Positions 23,813 to 31,427 of a stretch of 64,000 bases of DNA are shown here, one piece after another. Origin of the DNA: Verrucomicrobiota bacterium (GTDB taxonomy: Bacteria; Verrucomicrobiota; Verrucomicrobiia; Verrucomicrobiales; Verrucomicrobiaceae); contig JANYCZ010000003.1 of the NCBI GenBank assembly GCA_025360015.1, positions 1 to 64,000 of the forward strand, read 5' to 3'. Under the pieces are notes generated by a model. That model worked only from the letters and a program-made list of their open reading frames with translations, was not told where the DNA came from and ran no database searches. The position numbers were made by a program, and so were the translations under genes. Position 1 is the first letter of the stretch. Every line of letters begins with the position of its first letter.

Positions 23813-24228
23813 GCATCCCGAATTCGCTGCGCTGGCAGGTCATCGAACGCGCGGTCAACCGTTGCGAGTACTGTGGCCTGTCACAGGAAGGCCAGGAAGC
23901 CGTGTTTCATATCGATCATATTCAGCCGGTGAGCCTGGATGGGGGGACAAAATTGGAGAATCTGGCCCTTGCTTGTGTTTCATGTTCTTTGCGCAAATCG
24001 GCGAGAGTGAATGCCGCCGATCCGACCACAGGCTTGCTGGTGCCCTTGTTTCATCCTCGACGTGATGTGTGGAATCTGCATTTTCGCTGGAATGGCGCTG
24101 AGCTGAATGGGATCACTCCGACCGGCCGTGCCACAGTGACTGGTCTTGCCATGAATCGTCCGATTGCATTGAGCATACGACGCGAGGATATGTTGCGCGG
24201 ACGTCATCCACCTCCAGGTCATTTGTGA
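23809..24228 (+). CDS. HNH endonuclease of the small-protein/HNH cassette (B)
   Basis: 139 residues. NRCEYCGLSQEGQ, FHIDHIQPVSLDGGT and ENLALACVSCSLRK give the CxxC-His-His-CxxC arrangement of HNH nucleases with a structural zinc. The C-terminal extension (LFHPRRDVWNLHF ... ITPTGRATVTGLAMN) is shared with the HNH protein at 21756-22157. It starts inside the stop codon of the small gene. Targets are unknown. A family C repeat follows. Confidence 0.86.
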   Translation: MSIPNSLRWQVIERAVNRCEYCGLSQEGQEAVFHIDHIQPVSLDGGTKLENLALACVSCSLRKSARVNAADPTTGLLVPLFHPRRDVWNLHFRWNGAELNGITPTGRATVTGLAMNRPIALSIRREDMLRGRHPPPGHL

Positions 24229-24295
24229 GGGCAGTCAAAGCGTTCTCCACGCCCGAGCCCTTGTGCTCAGGGAATGCACGTCGGTCGCTGCAGAG

Positions 24296-24560
24296 GACCC
24301 CAACGGGGTCCCGGCATGCAGCCCAAGGGTGCCGAGCCTTGGCGAGTGCTCCCTTGGGAATCACACCCCACCGCGCCCCTCACGTCCCCGGACCGCAACG
24401 CGGTCCCGTCACGGGCGATACGCTGCCGCAGGGACATTCGAGTGACGGAACCTCGTTGAGGTTCCTGATCCGGCGAAGATCATGGCTGGCGCGGTTCCCA
24501 GGAGAGCACTCGCTATCGCTCGGCACTCCTGGGCTGCATGACGAAAGCCCGTTGGGCTTT
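24296..24560. repeat. Family C multi-hairpin repeat, copy 3
   Basis: 265 bp, aligned end to end with copy 1 with about a dozen differences. The four short AAC- or GTT-loop hairpins and both long stems are intact. It follows the HNH gene and precedes the TIR gene, and accounts for the stretch 24228-24626. Confidence 0.86.
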
Positions 24561-24625
24561 GCCTGAGCGCGATGGATCAGGCTTGGAGGCTGTTTTTGAT
24601 TATTTGCACCCTGACCCCGATTCCC

Positions 24626-25738
24626 CTACCGTTGATCTTCAGAAGTAGATGACTCCAGAGCTTGTTCAGCCCCGCTTTGTTCTACTTTGATTGATTTTGC
24701 GGATCTTTTACGATGCTTTCGATAGCGCATTAAAGTTCGCTCAAGCACATGCGGTAGTTCGTGAATCAGTATGAAGTGCTCTTTTGAATCAAAGAAACTT
24801 TCAAACATTGGATTCCTGCGCATCATCTCGGCCGTGTTTATGAGCGTCTTAGTCAGCCGATCAACCTTGGAATGATCGTCTGAATCCTCGGCTTGATAAA
24901 GCTGGTAGGCAATGTCATACAGCCAAGGGAAATCCGCTCTATAAAGCCCCAGCCACATGAGCAAACCGAGATAAGGAGATTCATAGTCCTTACCCATATC
25001 CATCATCTCCTCCAACATCATTGGGTGCATTCGACGAGTGCGACCGCGCTTGATAGGGGACTCGCTGAATCTCGACTCAATTCGAGATGGCAAGTCTTGA
25101 TACATCAACTTAATTTCTTCAAAAAGCTTGGCGACTGAAGAGTCATCAACTTTCTTGGGCTTTTCCTTCTCGTGGCCCTGTGCCTTAATGATTTCGGCCA
25201 CCTTTGCGTTGAAAGCTTCGACCTGGCTTATCACGACTTCTCGGTCTGGCTCCGCGTTCGGAATTCGCGAAACGAGCTGCATAACCAATGAGGTAATTGA
25301 TTCCGTGTCGTCATCGCTGTTTTGGAACTGTGCAAATGGACCAGTGCTAGCTTCTGCAAGCGGTATCCCTAAAGCCAAGCCGTGAACTGGGGTATTCAAC
25401 TGGCCCTTAGCAACTCCCGCTTCATAGAGTATCCACGGTCTGTTCACACTGAATGGGGTGAGTAAACACACAACATCCGATGCATCGTCCAGCTTCCTCA
25501 TTACTTCTGGATACCAATCGACGCCATACTCTATCCCTTGAGTTCCCTTCTTATCTGATGAGCGAAAAGACTTCAGCACGCCCGCACTCACACTGCTCAA
25601 AAGCTTGCTGAATGCTTCTGCTATTGAGGCATCACGAGAATCATGGCTCACGAAAACAAGTGCTTTTCCAGTTTTGGAGGGTGCGAGTGCTCCGGACGTA
25701 TCTGCTTTGCTGACTTCTTGCTTGGCTTCTGAGGACAT
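24626..25738 (-). CDS. TIR-domain protein, probable anti-phage effector
   Basis: 370 residues from ATG 25738. The TIR domain occupies about residues 25-165: ALVFVSHDSRDASIAEAF (strand A and box 1), DASDVVCLLTPFSVNRPWILYEAGVAKG with the Trp and the Glu (about residue 106) that acts as catalytic residue in bacterial TIR NADases. A linker and a helical C-terminal domain follow (about 200-345) without a family I recognise, ending in a basic tail. Base composition is visibly more AT-rich than nrdA next door, suggesting transfer. No Thoeris ThsA or other partner is adjacent, so it may be a single-gene system or be regulated by readthrough from nrdA. Confidence 0.82.
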   Translation of the reverse strand: MSSEAKQEVSKADTSGALAPSKTGKALVFVSHDSRDASIAEAFSKLLSSVSAGVLKSFRSSDKKGTQGIEYGVDWYPEVMRKLDDASDVVCLLTPFSVNRPWILYEAGVAKGQLNTPVHGLALGIPLAEASTGPFAQFQNSDDDTESITSLVMQLVSRIPNAEPDREVVISQVEAFNAKVAEIIKAQGHEKEKPKKVDDSSVAKLFEEIKLMYQDLPSRIESRFSESPIKRGRTRRMHPMMLEEMMDMGKDYESPYLGLLMWLGLYRADFPWLYDIAYQLYQAEDSDDHSKVDRLTKTLINTAEMMRRNPMFESFFDSKEHFILIHELPHVLERTLMRYRKHRKRSAKSIKVEQSGAEQALESSTSEDQR

Positions 25739-25765
25739 GGGATAAGAAGGTTGTTTTAGATGCGC

Positions 25766-25802
25766 AAAAACTGTGGACGAATCAGATTCGACCACAGTTT
25801 TT
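25766..25802 (-). terminator. Terminator between nrdA and the TIR gene
   Basis: A perfect 11-bp stem (AAAAACTGTGG / CCACAGTTTTT) with a second inner 5-bp stem (CGAAT / ATTCG). On the minus strand it ends in a T5 run 49 bp after the nrdA stop codon. It is symmetric enough to work in both directions. It lies only 28 bp before the TIR start, so the TIR gene has no room for an ordinary promoter downstream of it. Confidence 0.85.
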
Positions 25803-25850
25803 CGAGCCGTCTTTGATGTACTATAGGGTGGAGTGAGCCTGCGCCTTCCC

Positions 25851-28800
25851 TTACTGGCACGCCTCACACGTCCCACCATTCCTCATCGCCTCAATGGAAC
25901 ACGCCAGGGCCTCATCAGCAGTAAACTGCTTCGCAGCAGCAGCGGTGGCGGCCACGGCGGCGTGGTGGGTGCCGACGACGCCGCGCTTTTCCTTCTCGAC
26001 TTCGCTGGTGGCTTTTTCGATGTTGGAGGCGCTGCGGGTGCGGAGGTAATAGGTCGTCTTGAGACCCTTCCGCCAGGCGGCGCGGTACATGTGGGAGAGG
26101 GTCTGCAGGGCGCTCTCGCCGCAGAAGAGGTTCACGCTCTGGGACTGATCGATCCACTTCTGACGGCGTGCGGCGGCGTCGAGCAGCCAGGCCCAGTCGA
26201 TGCCGAAGGCGGTGGCGTACTTGCGCTTCAGATCGAGCGGGACTTCTTCGATGCTTTCGAGTTCGCCGTCGGTGTACTTGATCTTGTTCTGGATCTCGGA
26301 GTTCCACAGGCCGCGCTTCTTGAGGTCCTTCACGAGGTAAGGATTGAGCACCATGAAGTCGCCGGAGAGATTGCTCTTGGTGTAGAAGTTGGTGAACAGG
26401 GGCTCGATGCAGGGGCTGGAGCCCATGATGTTCGAGATGGTGGCCGTCGGCGCGATGGCGAGGACGTTGCTGTTGCGCATGCCGTTCTTGGCGATCTTGG
26501 CGCGCAGGCCGGACCAGTCCATCTTGCCGCCACGGGGGACGTCGATGTCAATGCCGCGCTCTTTGGCGAGGAGATCCACGGTGTCCTGCGGAAGGAGGCC
26601 GCGATCCCACTTGCTGCCTTTGTAGCTGGAGTAGGTGCCTTTTTCTGCGGCGATGTCGCTGCTGGCCTCATAGGCGTAGTAGGCGACGGCTTCCATGAAC
26701 TCGTCGTTGAACTCGACGGCTTCCTTGGAGGCGAAGGGAATGCCTTTGCGATAGAGTGCGTAGCCGAGGCCCATGACCCCGAGACCGATGGGGCGATGAC
26801 GGCTGTTGGCGGTCTTCGCGGAAGGGGTGGGGTAGTAATTGATGTCGATGACGTTGTCGAGCATGCGCACGGCGACGCGGATGGTCTCGCGCAGCTTGGA
26901 GTGGTCGATGCCGCCGTTGTCGTCGAGGTGGTTGTCGATGAGGACGGAGCCGAGGTTGCAGACGGCCGTTTCTTCCTCGCTGGTGTTCAGCGTGATCTCA
27001 GTGCAGAGATTGGAGCTGTGGATGACGCCCACGTGGTCCTGCGGGCTGCGGACGTTGCAGGGATCCTTGAAGGTGATCCAAGGGTGGCCGGTTTCGAAGA
27101 TGGACTTGAGCATCTTCTTCCACAGGTCGACGGCCTCCATGACGCGGCCAAAGATCTCGCCCTTGGCGGCCATTTCTTCGTATTCGGCGTAGCGTTTTTC
27201 AAAGGCGCTGCCGTAGAGCTCATGGAGGTCCGGCGTTTCGTTGGAACGGAAGAGCGTCCACTGCTGACGGTTCTCCATGCGCTTCATGAAAAGGTCGGGC
27301 ACCCAGTTGGCGGTGTTCAGATCATGGGCACGGCGGCGGTCGTCGCCGGTGTTCACGCGGAGCTGCAGGAAGTCTTCGATGTCGTTGTGCCAGACTTCGA
27401 GGTAGGCGCAGCCAGAGCCGCGGCGCTTGCCACCCTGATTGACGGCGATGAGCTGGTCATTGTGCAGCTTGAGGAAGGGGATGACGCCCTGGCTTTCGCC
27501 ATTGGTGCCTTTGATGTAGCCGCCCGTGCCGCGCACGGCGGTCCAGGAGCCGCCGAGACCACCCGCCCACTTGGAGAGGTAGGCGTTGTCCGCTATGCCG
27601 CGCTGCATGATGGACTCGATGCTGTCGTCCACCTTGTAGAGGTAGCAGGACGAGAGCTGGCTGTGCATCGTGCCGCTGTTGAAGAGCGTCGGCGTGCTGG
27701 AGCAGAAGCGGCGGCCTTTGTAGAGGCGGTAGAGCGCGATGATCTTGTCTTCGGCATTCTCCTTTTCCTGCACGCAGAGTCCCATGGCGACGCGCATCCA
27801 GAAGAGCTGCGGGGTTTCCAGGCGCTTGGAAGGCTTGGTCTTTTTATCGACGATCAGGTAGCGGTCATACAGCGTCTGGATGCCGAGGAAGTCGAAGTCC
27901 ATGTCGGCGGCCGGGTCGATGGCGTCGGCGATCTTGTCGAGGTCGTACTTGAGGAGCTGCGGGTGCAGACGCTCGATCTCGATGCCACGGGAGAGATTCT
28001 TGCGGAAGCCACGGCGGTGGAAGTTCGGGAGTTGCTCGATGCCGTGATCCACGATGCTCCAGCCGAGCACCTCTTCATAGATGTAGGTGAGGAGCATGCG
28101 GGCGGCGAACTTCGCGAAGTCGGCGTCCTTCTCCATCAAGGTGCGCGCATTGAGGACGATGGTGGTCTTGAGCGCATCGACGGTGATCTCGCTGAAGATG
28201 GAGCGGCGCAGCTCCATTTCGATCTCGGCACGGTTGAGGATGAGGTCCAGGCCGAGGCTGGCGAAGTCGATGCGGCGCTTCAGATCCTGGCCGTCCCAGA
28301 GAAAGGTCTCCGTGGCGGAAACACGCACGAGGATGAGGGTCTGCTGCTGGTCGGACTCCTGCTCGTCCAAGATGGCGGCGGCCTGCTCGTCGCCGGTGCG
28401 CATGTTGGAGCGCAAGGCACGGTACTGAATGTAGGAGCGGGCGACTTTGAAGTAGCCCTGCTTCATGAGTTCTTCTTCGACGAGGTTCTGCACGTCTTCG
28501 ATGTGCATGAACTGCTTGCCGTCATTGATGATGGCACGGCTGACGGATTCAGCGACCTGCACGGCGGGGGAGGAATCCATCTCCATGGAGAGGAAGGCCT
28601 TGCGCACGGCGATCTCGATCTTGTTGTGGTTCCAGGGGACGAGCTGGCCGTTGCGGCGGATGACTTTGGTGGTGACCATGATGGGTTGAAGGGAGCCGGC
28701 GTCGTTGGCGTCCGAATTGGCGAGGGTTTCCGTGCGCTTGCGGCGCTCGGCCAGACTGCGGGCCACGTCGTGGGCGTTGTGGCGTACCAGCGCCCGCTCA

Positions 28801-29174
28801 ATGACCTGATAAATCTCTTTGGTGCTCAGCATGGGTGCTTCAGTGCCATTGTCCGCCGTGCGCTGGGCGACCTCCTCGGCCACCGCACGTGAAATGACCT
28901 GCACCAGCTGGCGGTTGGAATCATTGAAGATTTCGCCCTGAAGCTTGCGCGCCAGGAGGAGATCGGTGATCGCATTGCCCACGGTGTCGGCGATTTCACC
29001 GACATCGAAATCACGCTCGCTGCTGCCGATGCGCACCTTGGTGTTTCCCGGCATGGGAATGCCGACCACGCCAGCAGTCAGGGCACTCCAGTCAAAACTG
29101 GGTTTTTGGTGCTGAGGGGTGTTGTGGGCGACGTTTTTAAGCGCCTTGTCTTCTTGGAGAAGGTTGGTGATCAT
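25851..29174 (-). CDS. nrdA: Class I ribonucleotide reductase large subunit
   Basis: 1107 residues, longer than E. coli NrdA (761) and close to the long chlamydial type. The N-terminal extension includes a divergent ATP-cone-like region (about 45-145) and a clear ATP-cone (about 167-255, KVIRRNGQLVPWNHNKIEIAVRKAF). The catalytic barrel has CSSTPTLFNSGT, SNLCTEITLNTS with the Asn-Cys-Glu triad, AVCNLGS for the second redox Cys, and the TTYYLRTRSA tyrosines. The C-terminal CEACQ gives the thioredoxin-reducible pair. It is co-oriented with nrdB 116 bp upstream. ATP-cones imply dATP feedback. Confidence 0.97.
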   Translation of the reverse strand: MITNLLQEDKALKNVAHNTPQHQKPSFDWSALTAGVVGIPMPGNTKVRIGSSERDFDVGEIADTVGNAITDLLLARKLQGEIFNDSNRQLVQVISRAVAEEVAQRTADNGTEAPMLSTKEIYQVIERALVRHNAHDVARSLAERRKRTETLANSDANDAGSLQPIMVTTKVIRRNGQLVPWNHNKIEIAVRKAFLSMEMDSSPAVQVAESVSRAIINDGKQFMHIEDVQNLVEEELMKQGYFKVARSYIQYRALRSNMRTGDEQAAAILDEQESDQQQTLILVRVSATETFLWDGQDLKRRIDFASLGLDLILNRAEIEMELRRSIFSEITVDALKTTIVLNARTLMEKDADFAKFAARMLLTYIYEEVLGWSIVDHGIEQLPNFHRRGFRKNLSRGIEIERLHPQLLKYDLDKIADAIDPAADMDFDFLGIQTLYDRYLIVDKKTKPSKRLETPQLFWMRVAMGLCVQEKENAEDKIIALYRLYKGRRFCSSTPTLFNSGTMHSQLSSCYLYKVDDSIESIMQRGIADNAYLSKWAGGLGGSWTAVRGTGGYIKGTNGESQGVIPFLKLHNDQLIAVNQGGKRRGSGCAYLEVWHNDIEDFLQLRVNTGDDRRRAHDLNTANWVPDLFMKRMENRQQWTLFRSNETPDLHELYGSAFEKRYAEYEEMAAKGEIFGRVMEAVDLWKKMLKSIFETGHPWITFKDPCNVRSPQDHVGVIHSSNLCTEITLNTSEEETAVCNLGSVLIDNHLDDNGGIDHSKLRETIRVAVRMLDNVIDINYYPTPSAKTANSRHRPIGLGVMGLGYALYRKGIPFASKEAVEFNDEFMEAVAYYAYEASSDIAAEKGTYSSYKGSKWDRGLLPQDTVDLLAKERGIDIDVPRGGKMDWSGLRAKIAKNGMRNSNVLAIAPTATISNIMGSSPCIEPLFTNFYTKSNLSGDFMVLNPYLVKDLKKRGLWNSEIQNKIKYTDGELESIEEVPLDLKRKYATAFGIDWAWLLDAAARRQKWIDQSQSVNLFCGESALQTLSHMYRAAWRKGLKTTYYLRTRSASNIEKATSEVEKEKRGVVGTHHAAVAATAAAAKQFTADEALACSIEAMRNGGTCEACQ

Positions 29175-29289
29175 GGCGGGAGGTCCAGGCTTGAGATTAA
29201 CGTGAGCAGTTGATTAACGGAAATGAACGAATTGAGCAGATGAAAACTCCGCCGGGAGTTCCAGCGGGAAGTCGGCCAGCAATAAAAAA

Positions 29290-30372
29290 TTAAAGATCGT
29301 CGTCGGAACAGGCGGCCAGCGCGGAGGACTTCTGGTAGTCGGTCACCTTGCCTTCGAAGAAATTTTGCTCTTTCTTGATGTCCATCAGCTCCGCCAGCCA
29401 TGGCAGCGGATTGGTGATGCCCGGGTTCAGCGCCGGGAGACCGCAGCCGTCCAGACGACGGTCGGCGATGTAGTCGGTGTAGCGCTCAAATTCTTCCGCG
29501 CTCAGGCCCACGGCATTCACCGGCAGGCAGTCACGGATGAATTCCTTTTCCAGCGCCACGCCTTCGCGCATGATGTTCATCAGTTCCTCACGGAAGTCAG
29601 CGGTCCAGATTTCGGGATTCTCTTCCACGAGGTCCATGAACAGATTGCGAAAGACTTCGATGTGGTTCGACTCGTCACGCAGCGTGTAGCGGAACATCTG
29701 GCCGATGCCGGGGAACTTGTTCTGGCGGTACAGGCTCAGGATCATGCCGAAGAGACCGTAGAACTGGGTGCCCTCCATGCACTGGCCAAAGACGAAGATG
29801 TTCTTGGCCAGGAGCTGCTTGTTCTCGATCAGGGTGAGGTCAAGGTCGCGGCGCAGGTTGTTGGAGTGCTTGGTGACGAATTCGTTCTTCTTCACGATCG
29901 TCGGGATCTGCTCAAACATCGCCTCGCACTCATGCGGGTTGATGCCCAGGGAGGAGATCATGTACAGCAGGGAGTCCGCATGGATGTTCTCTTCATGCGC
30001 ATGGCGGCCCAGAACGAGCTTCAGCTCGGGGGCGGTCACCAGTTCGCGCACCACGTGCTGCACGTTGTCTCCCACGATGCCTTCGGCGGCGCTGAAGTAG
30101 CCGATGCCCATCATGATGATCCAGCGTTCGTTCTGGGATACATCGTTGGAACGCCATTGTTCCACATCCTTCTGCATCTGGATATCTTCAGGCTCCCAGT
30201 GGTTGGCCTTCATGATGCGGTAAAGATCATACGCCCACTGATATTTCAGGGGAAGAAGGTTAAAGGTCATGCTCTTGCGACCATTGATCACCTTCTTGGC
30301 GGCAAAGGCAGCTTCAGCTTTGTCTTGATCGAGGGGGAACTCGCGATTGCCAATTTTGTAGATCTTATCCAT
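29290..30372 (-). CDS. nrdB: Class Ic-like ribonucleotide reductase small subunit lacking the radical tyrosine
   Basis: 360 residues from ATG 30372. Ferritin-like R2 with metal ligands E71 (EQWRSND), E128 and H131 (HEENIH), and later Glu and Glu/His in MEGTQFYG and RDESNH. The residue four after H131, Tyr in classical R2 and Phe in Chlamydia trachomatis R2c, is Leu135 here (HADSL). The first ligand is Glu and not Asp, as in the chlamydial protein, and the C-terminal half (ADRRLDGCGL ... NPLPWLAELMDIKKEQNFFE) is chlamydial-like. This predicts a Mn/Fe cofactor and no tyrosyl radical. nrdB precedes nrdA. Confidence 0.95.
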   Translation of the reverse strand: MDKIYKIGNREFPLDQDKAEAAFAAKKVINGRKSMTFNLLPLKYQWAYDLYRIMKANHWEPEDIQMQKDVEQWRSNDVSQNERWIIMMGIGYFSAAEGIVGDNVQHVVRELVTAPELKLVLGRHAHEENIHADSLLYMISSLGINPHECEAMFEQIPTIVKKNEFVTKHSNNLRRDLDLTLIENKQLLAKNIFVFGQCMEGTQFYGLFGMILSLYRQNKFPGIGQMFRYTLRDESNHIEVFRNLFMDLVEENPEIWTADFREELMNIMREGVALEKEFIRDCLPVNAVGLSAEEFERYTDYIADRRLDGCGLPALNPGITNPLPWLAELMDIKKEQNFFEGKVTDYQKSSALAACSDDDL

Positions 30373-30399
30373 GACGAATTCGTTGCAGAGTGAAGGGTG

Positions 30400-30427
30400 A
30401 TTATTAGAATTTTCTCGAAAATGACAA
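30400..30427 (-). promoter_or_regulatory. Possible promoter of nrdBA
   Basis: On the minus strand TTGTCA (30427-30422) and AATAAT (30405-30400) with 16 bp between. The leader to ATG 30372 would be about 20 nt and lacks a strong Shine-Dalgarno sequence. Confidence 0.45.
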
Positions 30428-30481
30428 ATCATTCAGGATGCGTCATAAATACTAGACTGCACGCCTGCCGAGGCGGATCAT

Positions 30482-30497
30482 GCACAAGATATAGTGT
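30482..30497. promoter_or_regulatory. Candidate NrdR box upstream of nrdBA
   Basis: GCACAAGATATAGTGT matches the palindromic NrdR box consensus ACACWATATATWGTGT at 14 of 16 positions. It lies about 110 bp upstream of nrdB. A second box at the usual 31-32 bp spacing is not evident. The remaining part of 30372-30739 holds little else. Confidence 0.55.
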
Positions 30498-30600
30498 TTT
30501 GGCGAGATCTTTTTCCCATCCATTGTGCTAAAACGCGTTTCACATCGGTGATTCAAGGGTTCCACGCTGAAAAAATCTTCCACGCGTTAAAATGCCACCC

Positions 30601-30720
30601 ATGAAGAGCAATTTTGAGAAACTTTGCAGCATTGCCCGAGAAAACCACAAGCGAATATCGAGCCAAAAATATGTGGAACTCAGCCGCGACAAGGGATCTG
30701 AAGCTGATCTTGTCACGTAA
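30601..30720 (+). CDS. Possible 39-residue small protein
   Basis: ATG 30601 opens a 39-codon frame (MKSNFEKLCSIARENHKRIS ... DLVT) ending 18 bp before the amidase gene. The translation is of normal composition (helical, charged) and codons are plausible, but there is no homology evidence. It could be a leader or a chance frame. Confidence 0.25.
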   Translation: MKSNFEKLCSIARENHKRISSQKYVELSRDKGSEADLVT

Positions 30721-30738
30721 TATGCTCATGCTGAATCT

Positions 30739-31380
30739 ATGAATCTGCGTCACATCACCCGCTACGTGTTGGTAGCTTGCCTCCTGAGTTCCTGTGCAGT
30801 CATTGTTCCACAGGGATCGACTCCCCCCGGGGTCACGGTCGATCTCGTGCCGAAGGGCCGTTACGCCCGGAGGGTGAGCCGGCCCATGCGGCCCACCTAC
30901 ATCACCATCCACGCCACGGAGAATTATGCCCGGGGCTGCGGGGCCTATGCCCATGCGCAGATGCTCAAAACGGGCTCGCTCAAGGGACGTCACAACGCCA
31001 TCGGCTACATCGGCTGGCATTTCACCGTGGATGACCATTCCATCTATCAGAGCATGCCCACCAATGAGCGTGGCGAGCACGCCGACTACGACGGCCCGGG
31101 CAATCGCACCTCCATCGGCATCGAAATGTGCGAAAATCGCGGCAATGACCGCGCCGTCACCCTGGACAAAACCGCGCGCCTCGCCGCCTGGCTCATGAAA
31201 GAGTACAATATTCCTCTGGATCACGTCGTCCCGCACCAGCACTGGCTCATGATCCGCCATGACGACCATCGCGACCTTGGCCACAAAAATTGCCCGCACT
31301 TCCTGATGGAGCACGGCCAGCCAGGCGCGAAGTGGCAGGCGTTCCAGGCCAGGATCGCAGCGTATCGGCGCGCGTTGTGA
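30739..31380 (+). CDS. N-acetylmuramoyl-L-alanine amidase lipoprotein
   Basis: 213 residues. A lipoprotein signal is at the N terminus (LRHITRYVLVACLLSSC). The amidase_2 (T7-lysozyme-like) domain follows: YITIHATENYARG gives the first zinc His, GYIGWHFTVDDHSIYQSMP the second part, and DHVVPHQHWL ... GHKNCPHFL the C-terminal zinc-ligand and catalytic region. It cleaves the amide between MurNAc and L-Ala in the periplasm, for cell-wall recycling or daughter-cell separation. Stands alone on the plus strand. Confidence 0.9.
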   Translation: MNLRHITRYVLVACLLSSCAVIVPQGSTPPGVTVDLVPKGRYARRVSRPMRPTYITIHATENYARGCGAYAHAQMLKTGSLKGRHNAIGYIGWHFTVDDHSIYQSMPTNERGEHADYDGPGNRTSIGIEMCENRGNDRAVTLDKTARLAAWLMKEYNIPLDHVVPHQHWLMIRHDDHRDLGHKNCPHFLMEHGQPGAKWQAFQARIAAYRRAL

Positions 31381-31427
31381 ATTAAAAGGTCTTGCCACGT
31401 CCACTGCCCCACGCTGGAGTCAGCCGC

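Noticed and set aside
22250-24560. CRISPR array
   Set aside because: The repeats are long, widely spaced by genes, and consist of hairpins with different stems; there are no regular short repeats with unique spacers and no cas genes.
25833-28892. A 1019-codon open frame on the plus strand opposite nrdA
   Set aside because: It is an antisense shadow of the high-GC nrdA gene; its translation is Val/Gly/Asp-rich, has no motif, and the minus-strand protein is unambiguous.
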